A stretch of 64,000 bases of DNA. It comes from Thuidium tamariscinum (Eukaryota > Streptophyta > Bryopsida > Hypnales > Thuidiaceae). This document shows positions 36,044-47,841 of the stretch, in pieces. The translations under genes and the position numbers were made by a program. Under the pieces are notes generated by a model. The model made no database searches. It was not told where the DNA came from and saw only the letters and a list, made by a program, of their open reading frames with translations. Numbering within the stretch: the stretch's first letter is position 1; the number at the start of each line of letters is the position of its first letter. Location of the stretch: assembly GCA_947034885.2 (NCBI GenBank), contig OX344751.2, positions 16,554,001-16,618,000 on the forward strand, read 5' to 3'.

Positions 36044-36111
36044 TAGTGCTTTTTCTTTTTTTCTTGAAACAAATGAAGTGAATTCCATCGCAAAAAAATA
36101 AAGTACTTCTA

Positions 36112-36492
36112 AGGGAGAAACACCCAATATCGTCCTTGTACCTTGCAATGGACCCTAGACTCATCCAAAACCTTCCATAGATTGTAGTGAATGTCTTCTT
36201 CAAATGTTTGACTATAATTTGTTGACACAATTAAAGGACACATACCAAAATTTGATTGGCTCATTGCTAATTTTAGTAATGTTTAGATTTGGAGGCATCT
36301 ATTAAACAATTTCAGTGGTCTAAGGAGCCAACACTTTGGAAAATCATAGAAATTACATGTAGCATTTGAAAAATCTTTTTTTTAATATTCATAATTTCAC
36401 TCTCTAATACTAGAAAAATAATATTTAAAAAAAAAATTACCTCCAACGATGCTGAATTCCTTATTTGGACATTTTTGGGAGTGTTTTCACCA
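36112..36492 (-). mobile_element. Stowaway-like MITE A3 (reverse)
   Basis: TA-AGGGAGAAACACCC at the left and GGGAGTGTTTTCACCA-TA at the right. The interior is the reverse of A1 ('ttgacacaattaaaggacaca', 'ggagccaacactttgg', 'ctctaatactagaaaaata', 'atgctgaattccttatttgg'). TA target duplication at 36110 and 36493. 381 bp. Confidence 0.8.
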
Positions 36493-36675
36493 TACCTTAG
36501 TGTTGATTGTGGGTGTACATACCTTCTAATGTTGAATTCCTTATTTGGACGGTTTTGTTTCCACCGTACCTTAGTGTTGATTGTGGGTGTACATACCTTC
36601 TAATGTTGAATTCCTTATTTGGACGGTTTTGTTTCCACCGTACCTTAGTGTTGATTGTGGGTGTACATACCTTCT
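36493..36675. repeat. 74-bp tandem array containing the end of an A element
   Basis: Units begin at 36493, 36567 and 36641 (the last partial). The first two are nearly identical. Each unit holds about 35 bp of non-A sequence ('ttgattgtgggtgtacat') plus the terminal ~35 bp of an A element, 'gaattccttatttggacgg..tttccaccg'. The unit ends differ from A3's own end, so the amplified end came from another A variant or A3 has since changed. The repeat peptide read through here is not a gene. Confidence 0.85.
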
Positions 36676-38924
36676 TACTAGCAATGTGGTGAGTGATTTA
36701 AATACACTAGAGCTATTCTAGCAAGGCTTTTTTTTTGGCTTTTTAGTGCTAGTTTGCACTAGAAAAAACAATCTAGCTAAAAAACACCCCAAACAATTCT
36801 GCAAAACTTGGATGAAATCGCCAGACAACTTTGAAATAAAGAAAAATATTAGATGAATTCGCCTAATTTTGGATGAAAACCACACTGTACATCCAATAAA
36901 TGGATGAATGTTGCAATCTATAACATTTTATGTTGCCACTGCGGCTATTCTCCAAAAATGAAAAAAAAAAAACCCTGGCACTTCCTCCTCACGTACCGTT
37001 CCCCATGCCGGGTCTCGGTGGACCTGCTCCACTTCTCACCGTGTAGTGCCTCCTTTACCACCACATTGTCAGGCCGGTAACTGAACTTTTTGTGCCAATT
37101 CGATGAAACCCAGCCAAGGATGAAGGATCCTTCTGCAGCACGGCATGCGCCTGCCAACTGAACTCCTTCACTTCCAGGCCGGTTTCTAGGCCGGTTTGCT
37201 TTGAGGACTCCTCCTGCCATTAAGCGTGCTGTACAGGGAAGCAATCGCTGGTAATGACGCGCATTCACAGTATCCTACTTACGGCTACAGCTGCAAGGCA
37301 GGCAAATCAGTCAGTCTGCAGGCAGGCACTGTATCATCATCATCATCATCTATCAGCAGGACTTCATGAAGGTAAAGGTCATCCTTGCTCCTTTTGACTC
37401 TTTCTCTCCTTTTAAACTTTTAATAATTGCGTGAAAAAAAAACAAAAAAACTTGTAATAGTTGAAAACTTAAATTTTGCCAATCTTCAATTTTTTCCAAT
37501 TTTCTTACAATATTACCATTTTTTTTGCAATTTCACAATTCTTTTTTTACAGTTTTACAAAAATAATTTACAGTTTTACAATTTTTAAAAATAATTTTAC
37601 AAGTTGTTTTACAATTTTACAATTTTCTACAATTTTTAAAACTTTTTATAATTTTATAATTTTAATCTTTACACAAATGAAGGAGACCTCAACAAGAAAG
37701 TAGAAACACGGGGACCCAACTGCAATTGGCTTGGGAAAAAAAATGAGAAAGCCAAATCTTTTTTTGCTTTTTATTGGTACTCAAATGAGAGAGAATCATT
37801 CATTTGTATTCCCAAAAAATGAGAGAGAATTTGACCGACTTGAATTCAAGAACGAGATTATGGAAGAAAGGCTTTGCAAAGTCTTTGAGGATAATGGTAG
37901 AACTCGATAAAAAGATAAGCGAGTCTTTTGTGGACAAAATTGTAATGATGGTGCACAACTAATTGAATACATTGTCTATTTTGTTTTAGAAAAGGAAAGA
38001 AAATTTTCAGAAAATTTTATTACAAGCAAGGGCCTTATTTGTAGTGGTATTTTACAATATTGCAATTTGTCAATAAATAAACAAATTCTTTCTCAAAATA
38101 GTCTCAAATCTTGATTGCCTTGAATCTTCATAAATCATGTCTCTGATTAAATTAATGATTCATCAACAATATGGATATAATTAAGTGGCATAATTACTCC
38201 ACTGAAATAGCAAGTTATAGTAACGTGAAAAATGTAAAGAAAAGCCTTCATCACACCCTTCTAAACAAATTGTTGACTTGGTCTTTGATTCAATTGTTTT
38301 TTATATTATCATTTCATCATTTTTCATATGATATAATATTGTTAATCAATATAAATCATTCTCCCATGGACATTGAGAGACTCCTCCCTAAATCTTGGAG
38401 AGTGAATTTTCTTTAATTTGCAGAGAGTCATTAGTTGGCTAGAAGGTTGCAACATTGATGGCTTCTACTTTCAGGGGAAGGAAAGGGGACCCGACATTGG
38501 TATGGCATATTTGTACTTGGTGTTAACAATGATGTTTGTAATGTGAATCTAATTCCAAAAAAGGTCTACATCTGTTCCTAAGATCCTCAATAACAATACT
38601 CTTTAATACCAAATACGAATATACCTTTTACTATTATGAAATGCGAGAACCTCTTATTGTGTAAGAAAAAAATGTTAAGGTGAGTTTTGTTGAGTTCATG
38701 GAAGTTGCAAACAAAAACAATCTACAACTGAAGTCAATTGCATTGACATGTCTGAGGAATAACAAAAACTCACACATAGATAACTATACCAATTAACTTT
38801 AGCATTTTAGTATAGAAGATGTGAAATTAACTTTGAAATTTAGCTTAGTATGTGCAAACATAAAGATGAGGAACAATGCAAAAAATAATGATTTTTTTCT
38901 TCAAAAATGAATATTATGTTCAAT
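36676..38924. other. Mostly AT-rich stretch; GC-richer patch near 36960-37330; low-complexity zone 37440-37680
   Basis: Minus strand 37268-36945 is an open frame of 107 codons (…FILGWVSSNWHKKFSYRPDNVVVKEALHGEKW…) in a GC-richer patch. I do not recognise it; it could be an exon. A (CAT)n run lies at 37331-37351. From 37440 to 37680 the sequence is a degenerate array of 'acaatttt' words. No other feature seen. Confidence 0.3.
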
Positions 38925-39840
38925 ATAACCCCTGAAGGTTTTTGACTATGTTTTCACAAAAAAACGCTCCAAAACTACAATTTCTAATATAAGTGTAAAA
39001 TTTTAGAAAAAACTTTTTTTTAGATAGATGTAACCATAGGATCTTGTAGTGAGGTGGTTTAAGAAGATGTGGAAAAAAATTCGAAAATTTTCACCACGTA
39101 GATTTTAAAGATATTAACATTTGAATTGACAAAAATTATTTTTTTATCCCTGCAAAAACTCACGCAGCTACACTTTACAAAGTCACATTTGTATGAAAAA
39201 ATGTTCAAAATGATGGTTGCTCTTTGAATTCAATCTTCAATGCAAGTTGACTATAGCTAACAAAATTTCAAATCATTTAAAACTATACAAGATATAGGGA
39301 AAAAATAGTAAACACAAAGCAATAGAAAATGATTCAAAATACTAAATTGTGAATGATTTGTTTTTGGAAATGAAAAATTTCAATCCCAATTGTTGCACTA
39401 TTGTAATAAAAAATCTTCACCCAATATTTTATTTTATTTCAAAAATATTAAAAATTGAATTAAATAAAGAATTTCAAACTTTTTTTTTGTAGAGTAGAGA
39501 TTCTATAACTACCTACAAACTACCCCAAACTAAAAACCCTCATAACTTTCATCTCATTAATCAAATTGAGATGATTCAAAGCTTGCACATAGACAAAAAT
39601 CTAATAAACCAATTTCAAATTTTTATTTCTTAAAAAATTAATTAAAAAAATGACATAGCATGCCATAACTTTTTAACAACTATAGTCAAAAGTTATGAAA
39701 ATTGTTGGGCCTTAAAGATACTCCTAGAGGAATGTTTTGTGAAAATTTCAAAGAAAAAAATCAAAAAACTCTATTTATAATGAATTGCCCAAAATCGCTT
39801 TGTTGCCAAAAAACCGAAATGTAGAGCTTTAGGAGGTAAA
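38925..39840 (+). mobile_element. TTAA-type element B5 (target sites mutated)
   Basis: Left ATAA-CCCCTGAAGGTTTTTGAC, right GAGCTTTAGGAGG-TAAA. Collinear with B2 throughout ('gttttcac..aaacgctccaaaac', 'gatgtggaaaaaaattcg', 'gggccttaaagatactcct', 'cgctttgttgccaaaaa'). 916 bp. Confidence 0.75.
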
Positions 39841-40152
39841 TATAGATTTTTCATCAAGACCCATTCTGGATTCATAGAGTCACCTATTATGGTAAGCTTT
39901 TACACTTCTCCCTAATCAATAAACGAAGAGAGATGATAGAACAAGAAGGTACAAAGAAAAAATATTTTTCAATAAATAGCGCACCCAAGTGTTATCTACA
40001 ACAGGCTAGCCTGTAAAGGTATTATCCCTTAAACATCAAGGCAAATGTGTGGTGTTTGATAAATGATAAAGAAATTCTCTTTTGTAGGATAGAAGTGCAA
40101 CTATTCATCTTTAATATCAAGAGTACAAATAGGAGATCTTCTCAAATAAATA

Positions 40153-40212
<60 letters not shown>

Positions 40213-40393
40213 AATGAACCGAGGATTCATTGCAAGGATAAAATACCTTCTCAAATATTTTGATTTCCAACAAATATATTTGACTTATTCAAAGTAGATG
40301 ATGTCACATGATATAAAAAAAGGTGTGATTTCCACAGCCGCCAGATCGTCCTTCAAGGGTTCAAAAGGGTTGTCCAAAATAGGTACTTCTACT
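39841..40393 (-). mobile_element. TA-type element U2 (reverse) with a (TA)n run
   Basis: It starts directly after B5 and ends CAAAATAGGTACTTCTACTT-TA near 40393. Reverse words shared with U1 are 'cacttctccctaatcaataaacg', 'aagaaggtacaaag' and 'aataaatagcgcacccaag'. A (TA)n microsatellite occupies about 40149-40207. The left border is approximate. Confidence 0.5.
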
Positions 40394-40395
40394 TA

Positions 40396-41371
40396 GCTAG
40401 AAAAGTATGACACATCAGATGGAGCCCATTAACTTACAAGTTGGTATGATTTTCAAAAAATCTTTTTTCTCTCATGTACTTTCATTTAGTTCTTTTTTCC
40501 ATTTCTTTTTCCATTTTTTTTTGACACAAATGACAAGGTTTAGATAATCGAGTCCCTAGGGATCAGTACCTTATATGCAAGACACTGGCAGTTGGAACCC
40601 CTTTTGACGTAGTTTGTGCCAGTCATATTTGAGATTGCATTGGAAACATGTCAACCCCATCCACTTTTTACAAACTCTAATGATTAGATCTACCCCCTTT
40701 TCCTGTACCACTTTTTGGGTTTCTTTTCTTTTTGAAACAAATGAAACAGAAACAGTACTTCCTTTTGATTTGATAACCACAAGCCTTTGGAGACTGTTGA
40801 GCCTTTTGATGAAATATATAAGGTATTGCATGGGTCCTCCTCTAGGTCCAACTCAGCTTATTTGCAATATGAGGTGGCACGGGGTCGACACCATTCACTA
40901 GTTGGTAGAGTCCAGGAAAAAGTCTTTGTTCCATGATTTTATGTTTCCGTTGTGTGCAAGATAGTCTTCTCAATCCACGTGGGTTCGGTGTCACCGAAGC
41001 CATTACGTATGCCTGGTTGGGCATTAAAAAAATTGATGGCGGATGGCATGGTCACGGAGTCAACAATGGAATTCCATTCAACAGGGTGTGGTTGTACGCG
41101 GCGTCAAACTCAGTCAAGGGTCTGAGCACGCAAGTGTTTTTGGAAGATAGGATATCAGTCTGTTCGGCCCGTCACGGGCACGCATTCAACCGAGGATCGT
41201 CGTTTTGGAAGAAATGAGATTTGGGTCAAAATGGGAGGACTCAACAAAGATTTGGGTAATGGAGATCAGGAGTGGCTTAGGGACCACAATAGAACTTTTT
41301 GTTTTCTTCTCCTTTTCTTTTGCTACTTCTTTTGAAGAAAAATAACCATCAATTGGAAGTGAAAAAAATGT
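40396..41371. other. GC-richer low-repeat stretch, unrecognised
   Basis: Frames on both strands reach 86-95 codons (minus 40831-40571; plus 40614-40901 and 40933-41217). Their translations show no domain I know and overlap each other. It may be remnant exonic or element sequence; nothing decides. Confidence 0.25.
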
Positions 41372-41373
41372 TA

Positions 41374-41622
41374 AGGTGGGTACACCTAAAAGCACCGTGT
41401 GCTAATTCTTGTTATCATGTTGTTCAGATTTTCATGCAGTCTTGTTGGCGAGTGAAAGCATGTTCCAACACACCAAAGAACAAAGGATTTGGATACTGTA
41501 TGCAAAAGTTATTAATGGTCAAAGTCAGTTTTTGAAAGTCTGGGTACATGACTGATTTTGAAAATATATGCACATTGTAGATGGCACTTTAAAGTTAGGT
41601 ACCATTTTGGATTAACCTACCT
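41374..41622 (+). mobile_element. TA-flanked MITE J2
   Basis: TA-AGGTGGGTACACCTAAAAGC at the left and CCAAAATGG..TTAACCTACCT-TA in inverse sense at the right. Interior 'cagtcttgttggcgagtgaaa', 'ttccaacacaccaaagaac' and 'atgcaaaagttattaatgg' shared with J1, J3 and J4. 249 bp. Confidence 0.65.
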
Positions 41623-41624
41623 TA

Positions 41625-42444
41625 GACGACGGAAGAAGGGGCACTTAACAAAGGTCCCAAGAAAGGTGAGTGAGATTGGTACAAGTGAAATTGGGGGCTA
41701 ACTTCCAATTTGGGGAGTCAAAGTGAATTGAATCGGAGGAGGCTGAGAAATGGCTCATCTAATGAGAAAAACACATCTGATGACGAACCAATGCTCCCAA
41801 ATCTTTCAAATTGAAAATGGGTGCATAGAGAAATGGAAAACAATTGAAAACCCTTTTTTTTTTGGTAACTTTCTGAGTCATGTTGGAGAAATTGGGATTT
41901 TTCAAAGGGAAAAGGTCCATAGGGTACTATTGTTGTGCATAGGTTGCATCAATCATGAATTAGATTGAGCCTTAGAATGCAATGAATGACTTCAAAACAA
42001 CTTGGTTGAGTGCGTGCAAACTTGTTGTACCATACCTAGACCAATGTAACTCAATCAAAAGTCATATTTTGAAACAATATTTTTATGAAATATAATTTAG
42101 GCAATGGTTTGATGTGGGTTGTTCCTTCTTAAACTTTTTGAACTTTAGGATAATATCCTTCAAGAAATGAAAAAAATATTGAAAATTTACAAAAATTACA
42201 TGGTGTTATATACATTATGTTGAAATACAACAACTATGTATTATATAGGTCAAATTCAAAAATTGAATTTTTTTCCTAATTTATCAAATTCAACACTTGA
42301 TTACATTAGAGGAATAAAAGCACAACAAATTTCAGGTCTATAATTCAATTGAAATAGTCGTGCACCTTATTTAGTTTGTACTTATGTACATAATTTGTTT
42401 TTAGGACAAAGATGTTATGTAATCATAGTCTTTTTAAATAGTGT
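41625..42444. other. Stretch with no recognised feature
   Basis: No inverted ends or family words; short frames only. Confidence 0.3.
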
Positions 42445-42697
42445 AGATCAACCCTATTGGCTGAATTTTTTGGAATTTTGAAAAAATTAAATTAAATTTT
42501 TTTTTCAAAAATTCTAAAAAGTGTTAAGAAACCTGAAACTGAATTAAAAATTTAATTTTTTTCAAAAAAATTAAAAAAAATTCTGATGTGGTACTCTCTT
42601 GGCCACATTAGACTACTGATGTGATGTGGCACGTTCCCACAATTTGGGAACTCAAAATAATTCGCGGGCTTCTAATGCCCTCAAATCTCTCCTAATG
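42445..42697 (+). mobile_element. Partial TIR element P5 (left end missing)
   Basis: The right terminus AAATCTCTCCTAATG and the preceding ~240 bp match P6. A CATTAG-type left end was not found. Confidence 0.5.
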
Positions 42698-43092
42698 ATG
42701 GTATCTTTGAAGGTTCTCATAAGTAAGAAAATATATCAATTCATCAATTCAAGAGTAAAAATGAAATATAGATATGACTCAAACATTGTTTAGCTAGGTT
42801 TCATACTATGAACTACTTTGTTATAAATTGGTACTTGAGATTGTTCTTTCTATCTCAAATGTGGATTTGAAACAACATTCCTTTTGTGGAACAAATACCA
42901 AAACTGTTCAATTTTCTTACTCAATGGTATTTAAGATGGAATATTATAGTTTTATATGAATTTGTCATTAAATTCATATAAAGTGGAAAAATGTAATTTA
43001 TAAAACACATTAAATGAATTTTAAAATAACAATGTTTTAGTAAAACAATATTTTTGGCTACCCATATTAGACCATTGTCCATTTCATGGCAC

Positions 43093-43930
43093 TTAACCCC
43101 TCGAGGCCCATCAACTTTTTTACAATGGACATTTTCAATGAAGTGTACTACTTTGTTATTGACTTGTAAATTTATGAGTTTAAAATATTTAATTTTATCC
43201 ACAAAAAATAAATACTACTTAATCTAATTAAACATTGGATTTTTAGATTGTAACAATTTGGAAGATCAACTTTATGGGCATAAAATGCAACTTTGGGGGA
43301 AAAAATTTATAAAAAGGTGACAATGCATTGTTAAGATTCCCCCACCCACCCACCCACCTCCACACAAAAAAAGAAAAAAAAGAAAAGTAAATAAATTGTA
43401 TTGGACTTCAAGGCAAATGCCATATTTTTAATATTTTAAAATAAAAAATTAGATACTCTCTCAAATTTCTATACATTTTCAAACAAAAAGAGTAGAATGC
43501 CAAAATTGACCAAACTAAGCAACAAAAAATTCAAAATTTATACATGCATTAGTTTTTGAAGTTCAATAATCAATATTATTAGCATATTTGGGGAACATAT
43601 TCAAATTTTTGGAATAATTCTAGTTTTTTGTCTTTTTCATCAAACAAGAACATTGGACTAAGCATTGTATTAAAATTGCTAAAACTAAAAATTTGGAAAA
43701 ATTCTCCTATCCAATTCGTTTTTGTAGAATAATTATAAGAAATTTTCAAATAATTTTTTTTTCAATCTTTATTCTTTCTTTCATTGGAAAAAGATTATGT
43801 TTGTTTCTTTTTTCTATTAGACTACATTTTCTAAATTAAATTTTAATTCTTTCTTACACTAAAATTATAAAAATAAAAAAATGTGACAAGTACGTTAACA
43901 CGTTACTTTGCAAGATCCTACGATTTAAAA
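43093..43930 (+). mobile_element. TTAA-type element E1 (right end eroded)
   Basis: TTAA-CCCCTCGAGGCCCATCAAC at the left. Interior 'aatgaa.tgtactactttg', 'ggatgatcaacttta', 'aaatgca.atttttgg' and 'ctactagac..ttttcctaaa' recur in E2. No clear GGGG-TTAA end is visible, so the right limit is set by where similarity to E2 stops. Confidence 0.55.
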
Positions 43931-44879
43931 TATTGAAATTTATTTTATACTACTAAGAATTTGCCATTAAAAATTTGAAATTGATACATAGTGTATCTTC
44001 TTTGTCCTTGAGAAACAAATATAAAGTTGTAACTAGCTTCATTAAAGTTCTTCCTTTTCATGGGTAATGAGAGGGAATGGTTGCCATGTGTTTCTAATAA
44101 ACAAGTAGTGAGTGCTTATGAAGGTTCACATAATATTCCATATTGCATATATAGAGGCCTCCCAACAACATGCCCTTCATTATAATAAGTACAATAGTAC
44201 TACTAAAGTTGAGCCAATTTCTTCTTATTTGTAAGGGATGAACAATGACATTAGTGGGATTTTGACTTGAAAATTGAAGACAAGAATAGCTCCTTTGTTT
44301 TTTCACATGTAGAATCTTCTAAGAGAAATTATAGAATGTCACTTTAACACTTTTAAAATATGATTTTTAAAATTAATTAATTTTTTAACAAATGGGAGAA
44401 CCCACTACATTAAAAAAGAAGTTTGACCCCAAGTTTGGCAATCTAGAAAATTTGTCTATTTGATGACTCCCTACATTTCCTTATTACCTTTTGTTATTAA
44501 CTTGCATTATCAACATGTGAATGATTTATTAGTTTAGTTAACAACAATCAAATTGTTGCAATCTTGTGTTGTATCATTGCTTTAGGTGGATTTGGACATT
44601 GTACAATTACATCTAATAATCTTTAAAATGCCAATTGCACCATTTGAATGTTTTTTTGGCACAACATAGAATACATTTTTTAATTTTTGCCTTGCATAAT
44701 TAGCATTTAAATCTTATGCAATAAAAAATAAACTTATAATTCCTTCTATAGAAATTTCAAAGTTAGTGTAATAGTAACTAAATTTTGTAAACTACATATC
44801 TCTATATTTTAACTAGATTTTAGCAAAGTAATTATACCACGACGCTCAAACATGCAAAATAAGTTGTTGTGTGATGGTC

Positions 44880-46169
44880 AAATAGAAAAATCCAATAACC
44901 ATAAATTTCAAAAATTTCCATTGTTTAGATTGCAAGATATAAGTGTTTGAATTGACAAAAATCTTTTTTACAACCGTGCAAAAATGATGCCATTGCACTT
45001 TACAAGGTCTCATTTGTATGAAAAAATGTCTAAAATGGTGGTGCTTTTTTGGACTCATTCTTTAAGTTAAGTTGGCTATATGCTTGAAATTTTTGAGATC
45101 ATTTAGAATTGTTCAATATATTGGAAAAAAATATTAAGTAGACAGAAGTAGAAAATGATCCAAACTACTAGATTGTTGAGAATTTATTTATGGAAATGCC
45201 AATGCCAATGCTTATAATGTTGCAATAAACAATCTACACCCACTAATTTATTTTTTCTTTCAAAAATAATGAAAATTGAGTTAAATGAAGGACTTCAAAG
45301 TTTATTGTAAAGTAGAAAATCCATAATTAACTACAAACTAAAATTCCTTGTAACTTTCATCTAATTATTCACAATGGAATGATTCAAAGCTTTCTACACA
45401 TATATAAATATAGGAAAAAAATTTCAAAATTTTATTTATTAAAAAAGAAGTTTATGAAGAGTTCTTAAAAATTTGCTTAGGTTGCCCATTTAGTAATGAA
45501 AACCATGTGTAAAACCATGACATTTTAACCATCTAGTCAAAAGTTACGAAAACTGTAGTGCCTTAATCCCTCGAGGCCCAACAACTTTTTGACACCAAAG
45601 TTTTTTAATGAATTGTACTACTTTGATATTTTACACATAGATGTGCATGACATTTTAAATTTCAATTGTACAAAAGTAAAGACTATTTTCTCTAATATAC
45701 ATAAAATTAATTGTGGAAAAAATTTTACCATTGACTTTTTAGATTATAACAATTTTGGATGATCAACTTTATAAGCAAAAAATGCAGATTTTGGAGAATT
45801 TCTTTTATAAGAGATGAATAATTCTCCCCCCTCCCTCCTTCCAAAAAATAGAATTTTCTTGAAATCTAACACAAATGTATTGTTATTTTAATTTAAAATT
45901 TTGAAAAATAAAAAACTCACTCAAATTTGTACACATTTTTCTACTAGACTTTTCCTAAATAAAATTTGAAAATTAGGACATGCAAGAAGTATATAAACTT
46001 GTTACTCTATGAAATCCTAGTTTGTCCTCATAATCCTTGAGTCGTTATAGCTACTCTTTAGGCACATGTTGTGTGAAAAATTTGAAGAAAAAAAATCAAG
46101 ATTCCATTCATCGTAAGCTATCCGAACTCTCAATATTGTCCAAAACACAATTTGGAAATAAGGAATTAA
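44880..46169 (+). mobile_element. Eroded TTAA-type element B6, split by E2
   Basis: From 44905 'aaatttccattg..agattgcaagatat' to 45562 'gaaaactgtagtgcc' it follows B2 and B5. It resumes at 46044 with 'ttatagctactc' and 'ttgtgtgaaaaatttgaag', which in B5 follow directly after 'gggccttaaag'. The interruption is E2. The left terminus is lost; the right may be the TTAA at 46166. Confidence 0.65.
45563..46047 (+). mobile_element. TTAA-targeting element E2 inserted in the internal TTAA of B6
   Basis: It starts TTAA-TCCCTCGAGGCCCAAC and ends ...CCTTGAGTCG-TTAT at 46047. B5 has one TTAA at this exact position ('gggccTTAAagatactcc'). The first ~60 bp closely match E1; the interior is a shorter version. 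The right end is weakly inverted to the left. Confidence 0.7.
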
Positions 46170-46789
46170 CACATTGATACTTAATGAAAGTTGTTAGGAC
46201 TAGTTTTTGGTTTTGCACAAAACTAATTATTTTGCGTAGTAGATTCACCTATACATTGAGAATTGAAGTTAGTGAAACTACAAATAATCTAAGGTAGCCA
46301 ACCCATTTCTGATCACCCTCCCATTTCCAGTCTATAATTTGCTTCCTTTTTGTGAAGTTGTCATGTAGCTCCCAAAGTAGTTGTGGCACTTTAGAACTGG
46401 TTGTAAGACTATCATAAATGCAATCAGCCCTTGGTTGATTTTGCAATCAACTTATAGTCAGAAATAATAAGGTCTATATTACCATTATAGGTAAAAAAGA
46501 ATCTACTAAGAAATTCATAACAATTATGTTTTTTGTAATAAAATTCTAGAAAAATATGCTATCCTTCCAAACTTTATTTTTGTACATGGGAAAAACTTTG
46601 CAATAAAAAAAATCACTCTAACTATGTGTAGTTGCTTAAGTGATTGGAAATAGGTTAGCTACTTTACAAATTTTTTCAAATTTCTACTTATTCCAAACTT
46701 GATGGAAAATTAGCAAAGAAATTTATGCAATATTCTTTCTTTCTTTCTTTTTTATCCTTTTTCCAAGACCAAAGAACAATTAGGGCCGG
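46170..46789. other. AT-rich stretch with no recognised feature
   Basis: Contains a (TTTC)n run at 46733-46751. Nothing else recognised. Confidence 0.3.
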
Positions 46790-46792
46790 TTC

Positions 46793-47468
46793 CATTGGAG
46801 GCCTAGACGTCCAGGCCCTTGCTATTGACTGATAGCGGAACCTGGATGTCCAAGTCGGGGTCTATATAGGGTCCAACCTCTAAGTTGAGTTTTCAAGATT
46901 TACAGACCTGAAGGGCTTGGAAGGTGGACTAGACCCCCATTTCAAGCTACAATCTAACGAATGTGAGCTATAGTAAATACTTTCCCACTACTGCTCCTCT
47001 GATTCTAGAAGTCCTAAGCCTAAGGGCTAGTTTCCATTGAAGGCTTGAACGTCCAGTACCTAGAAGGGTTCTAGAGGGGAATAAAGTAATCTAAAATGCA
47101 AACCCAACTATCCATTAGGCTCCGGACTTCCAGAATCGAAGGAGAAATAATGGAAAAGTATTTACTATAGCTCGCATTCGTTAGATTGTAGTGTGAAATG
47201 GGGGTCCAATCCACCCTCCAAGTCCTTTAGGTTTGTAAATCTTGAAAACTTGGCTTGAAGGCTAGACCACCGTATGGACCCCTGCCTAGATGTCTAGGTC
47301 CCGCTACCAATCAATGGCAAGGGCTTGGACCTCCGGGGCCTAGACGTCTTAGTCCCCAATAGAAACCAACCCTAAAATGGATAGTTGGGTTTGCATTTTA
47401 GATTACTTTATTCCCCTCCAGACCCCCTCCAGATGCTGGAGGTCCAGACCTTCAATGGAAACCGGCCC
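46793..47468. mobile_element. Composite foldback element X (TTA-type) with two inverted Y modules
   Basis: The outer ends GGGCCGGTTCCATTGGAGG and CCTTCAATGGAAACCGGCCC are inverted and flanked by TTA (46790) and TCA (47469). Inside, 46793-47026 (Y) is repeated in reverse at 47115-47372 (Y'). The arm 47027-47113, itself starting GGGCTAGTTTCCATTGAAGG, is repeated in reverse at 47373-47468. The order is Y, arm, inverted Y, inverted arm. This is best read as one foldback element inserted into, or recombined with, a second of the same family. No ORF of note. Confidence 0.75.
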
Positions 47469-47471
47469 TCA

Positions 47472-47838
47472 GAACATCTACATCCGTTTGGAAAAATGGA
47501 TGACTTGTTAAGAGGCACCTCTGAAACAACCCCACCCGTCTGGCAAAATGGATGACTTATTAAGCGAGAGGGTTTGCAAGTTGACATATCAAGGTCATTT
47601 TGCCAACCACTTTGTAGTCTACAAAATAGGAAACGACAAGATGCAAAGAGTTCTCCTAATCTCCAGCGGAAGCTCCAGCCAAGCAATTCACCTCACTTCC
47701 TATTGCCAAATCATACATGCCTGGCCTGTTAACACGCCTACCAACCAAACGGGTGGGGCAACTCCTTTGAGATCGGCTTGCAAATTGGATAGGCTTGCAT
47801 TTTGCAAGCCGAATTTCAGCATACGGGTGGTGATGCTC
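47472..47838 (+). mobile_element. PIF/Harbinger-like MITE M2
   Basis: Left GAACATCTACATCCGTTTG, right ACGGGTGGTGATGCTC. The target triplets are TCA (47469-47471, shared with the end of X) and TTA (47839-47841). The GAGCATC terminus is shared with M1 and M3. The 108-codon plus frame across it is not conserved among M copies. Confidence 0.6.
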
Positions 47839-47841
47839 TTA

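Noticed and set aside
36507-36692. Repeat-peptide ORF (VHTFLxx type)
   Set aside because: It is produced by the 74-bp tandem array of a MITE end; no start context or homology.
46793-47468. Reading the inverted repeats as one simple long hairpin element
   Set aside because: The order is Y, arm, inverted Y, inverted arm, which is not a mirror arrangement; a composite fits better.
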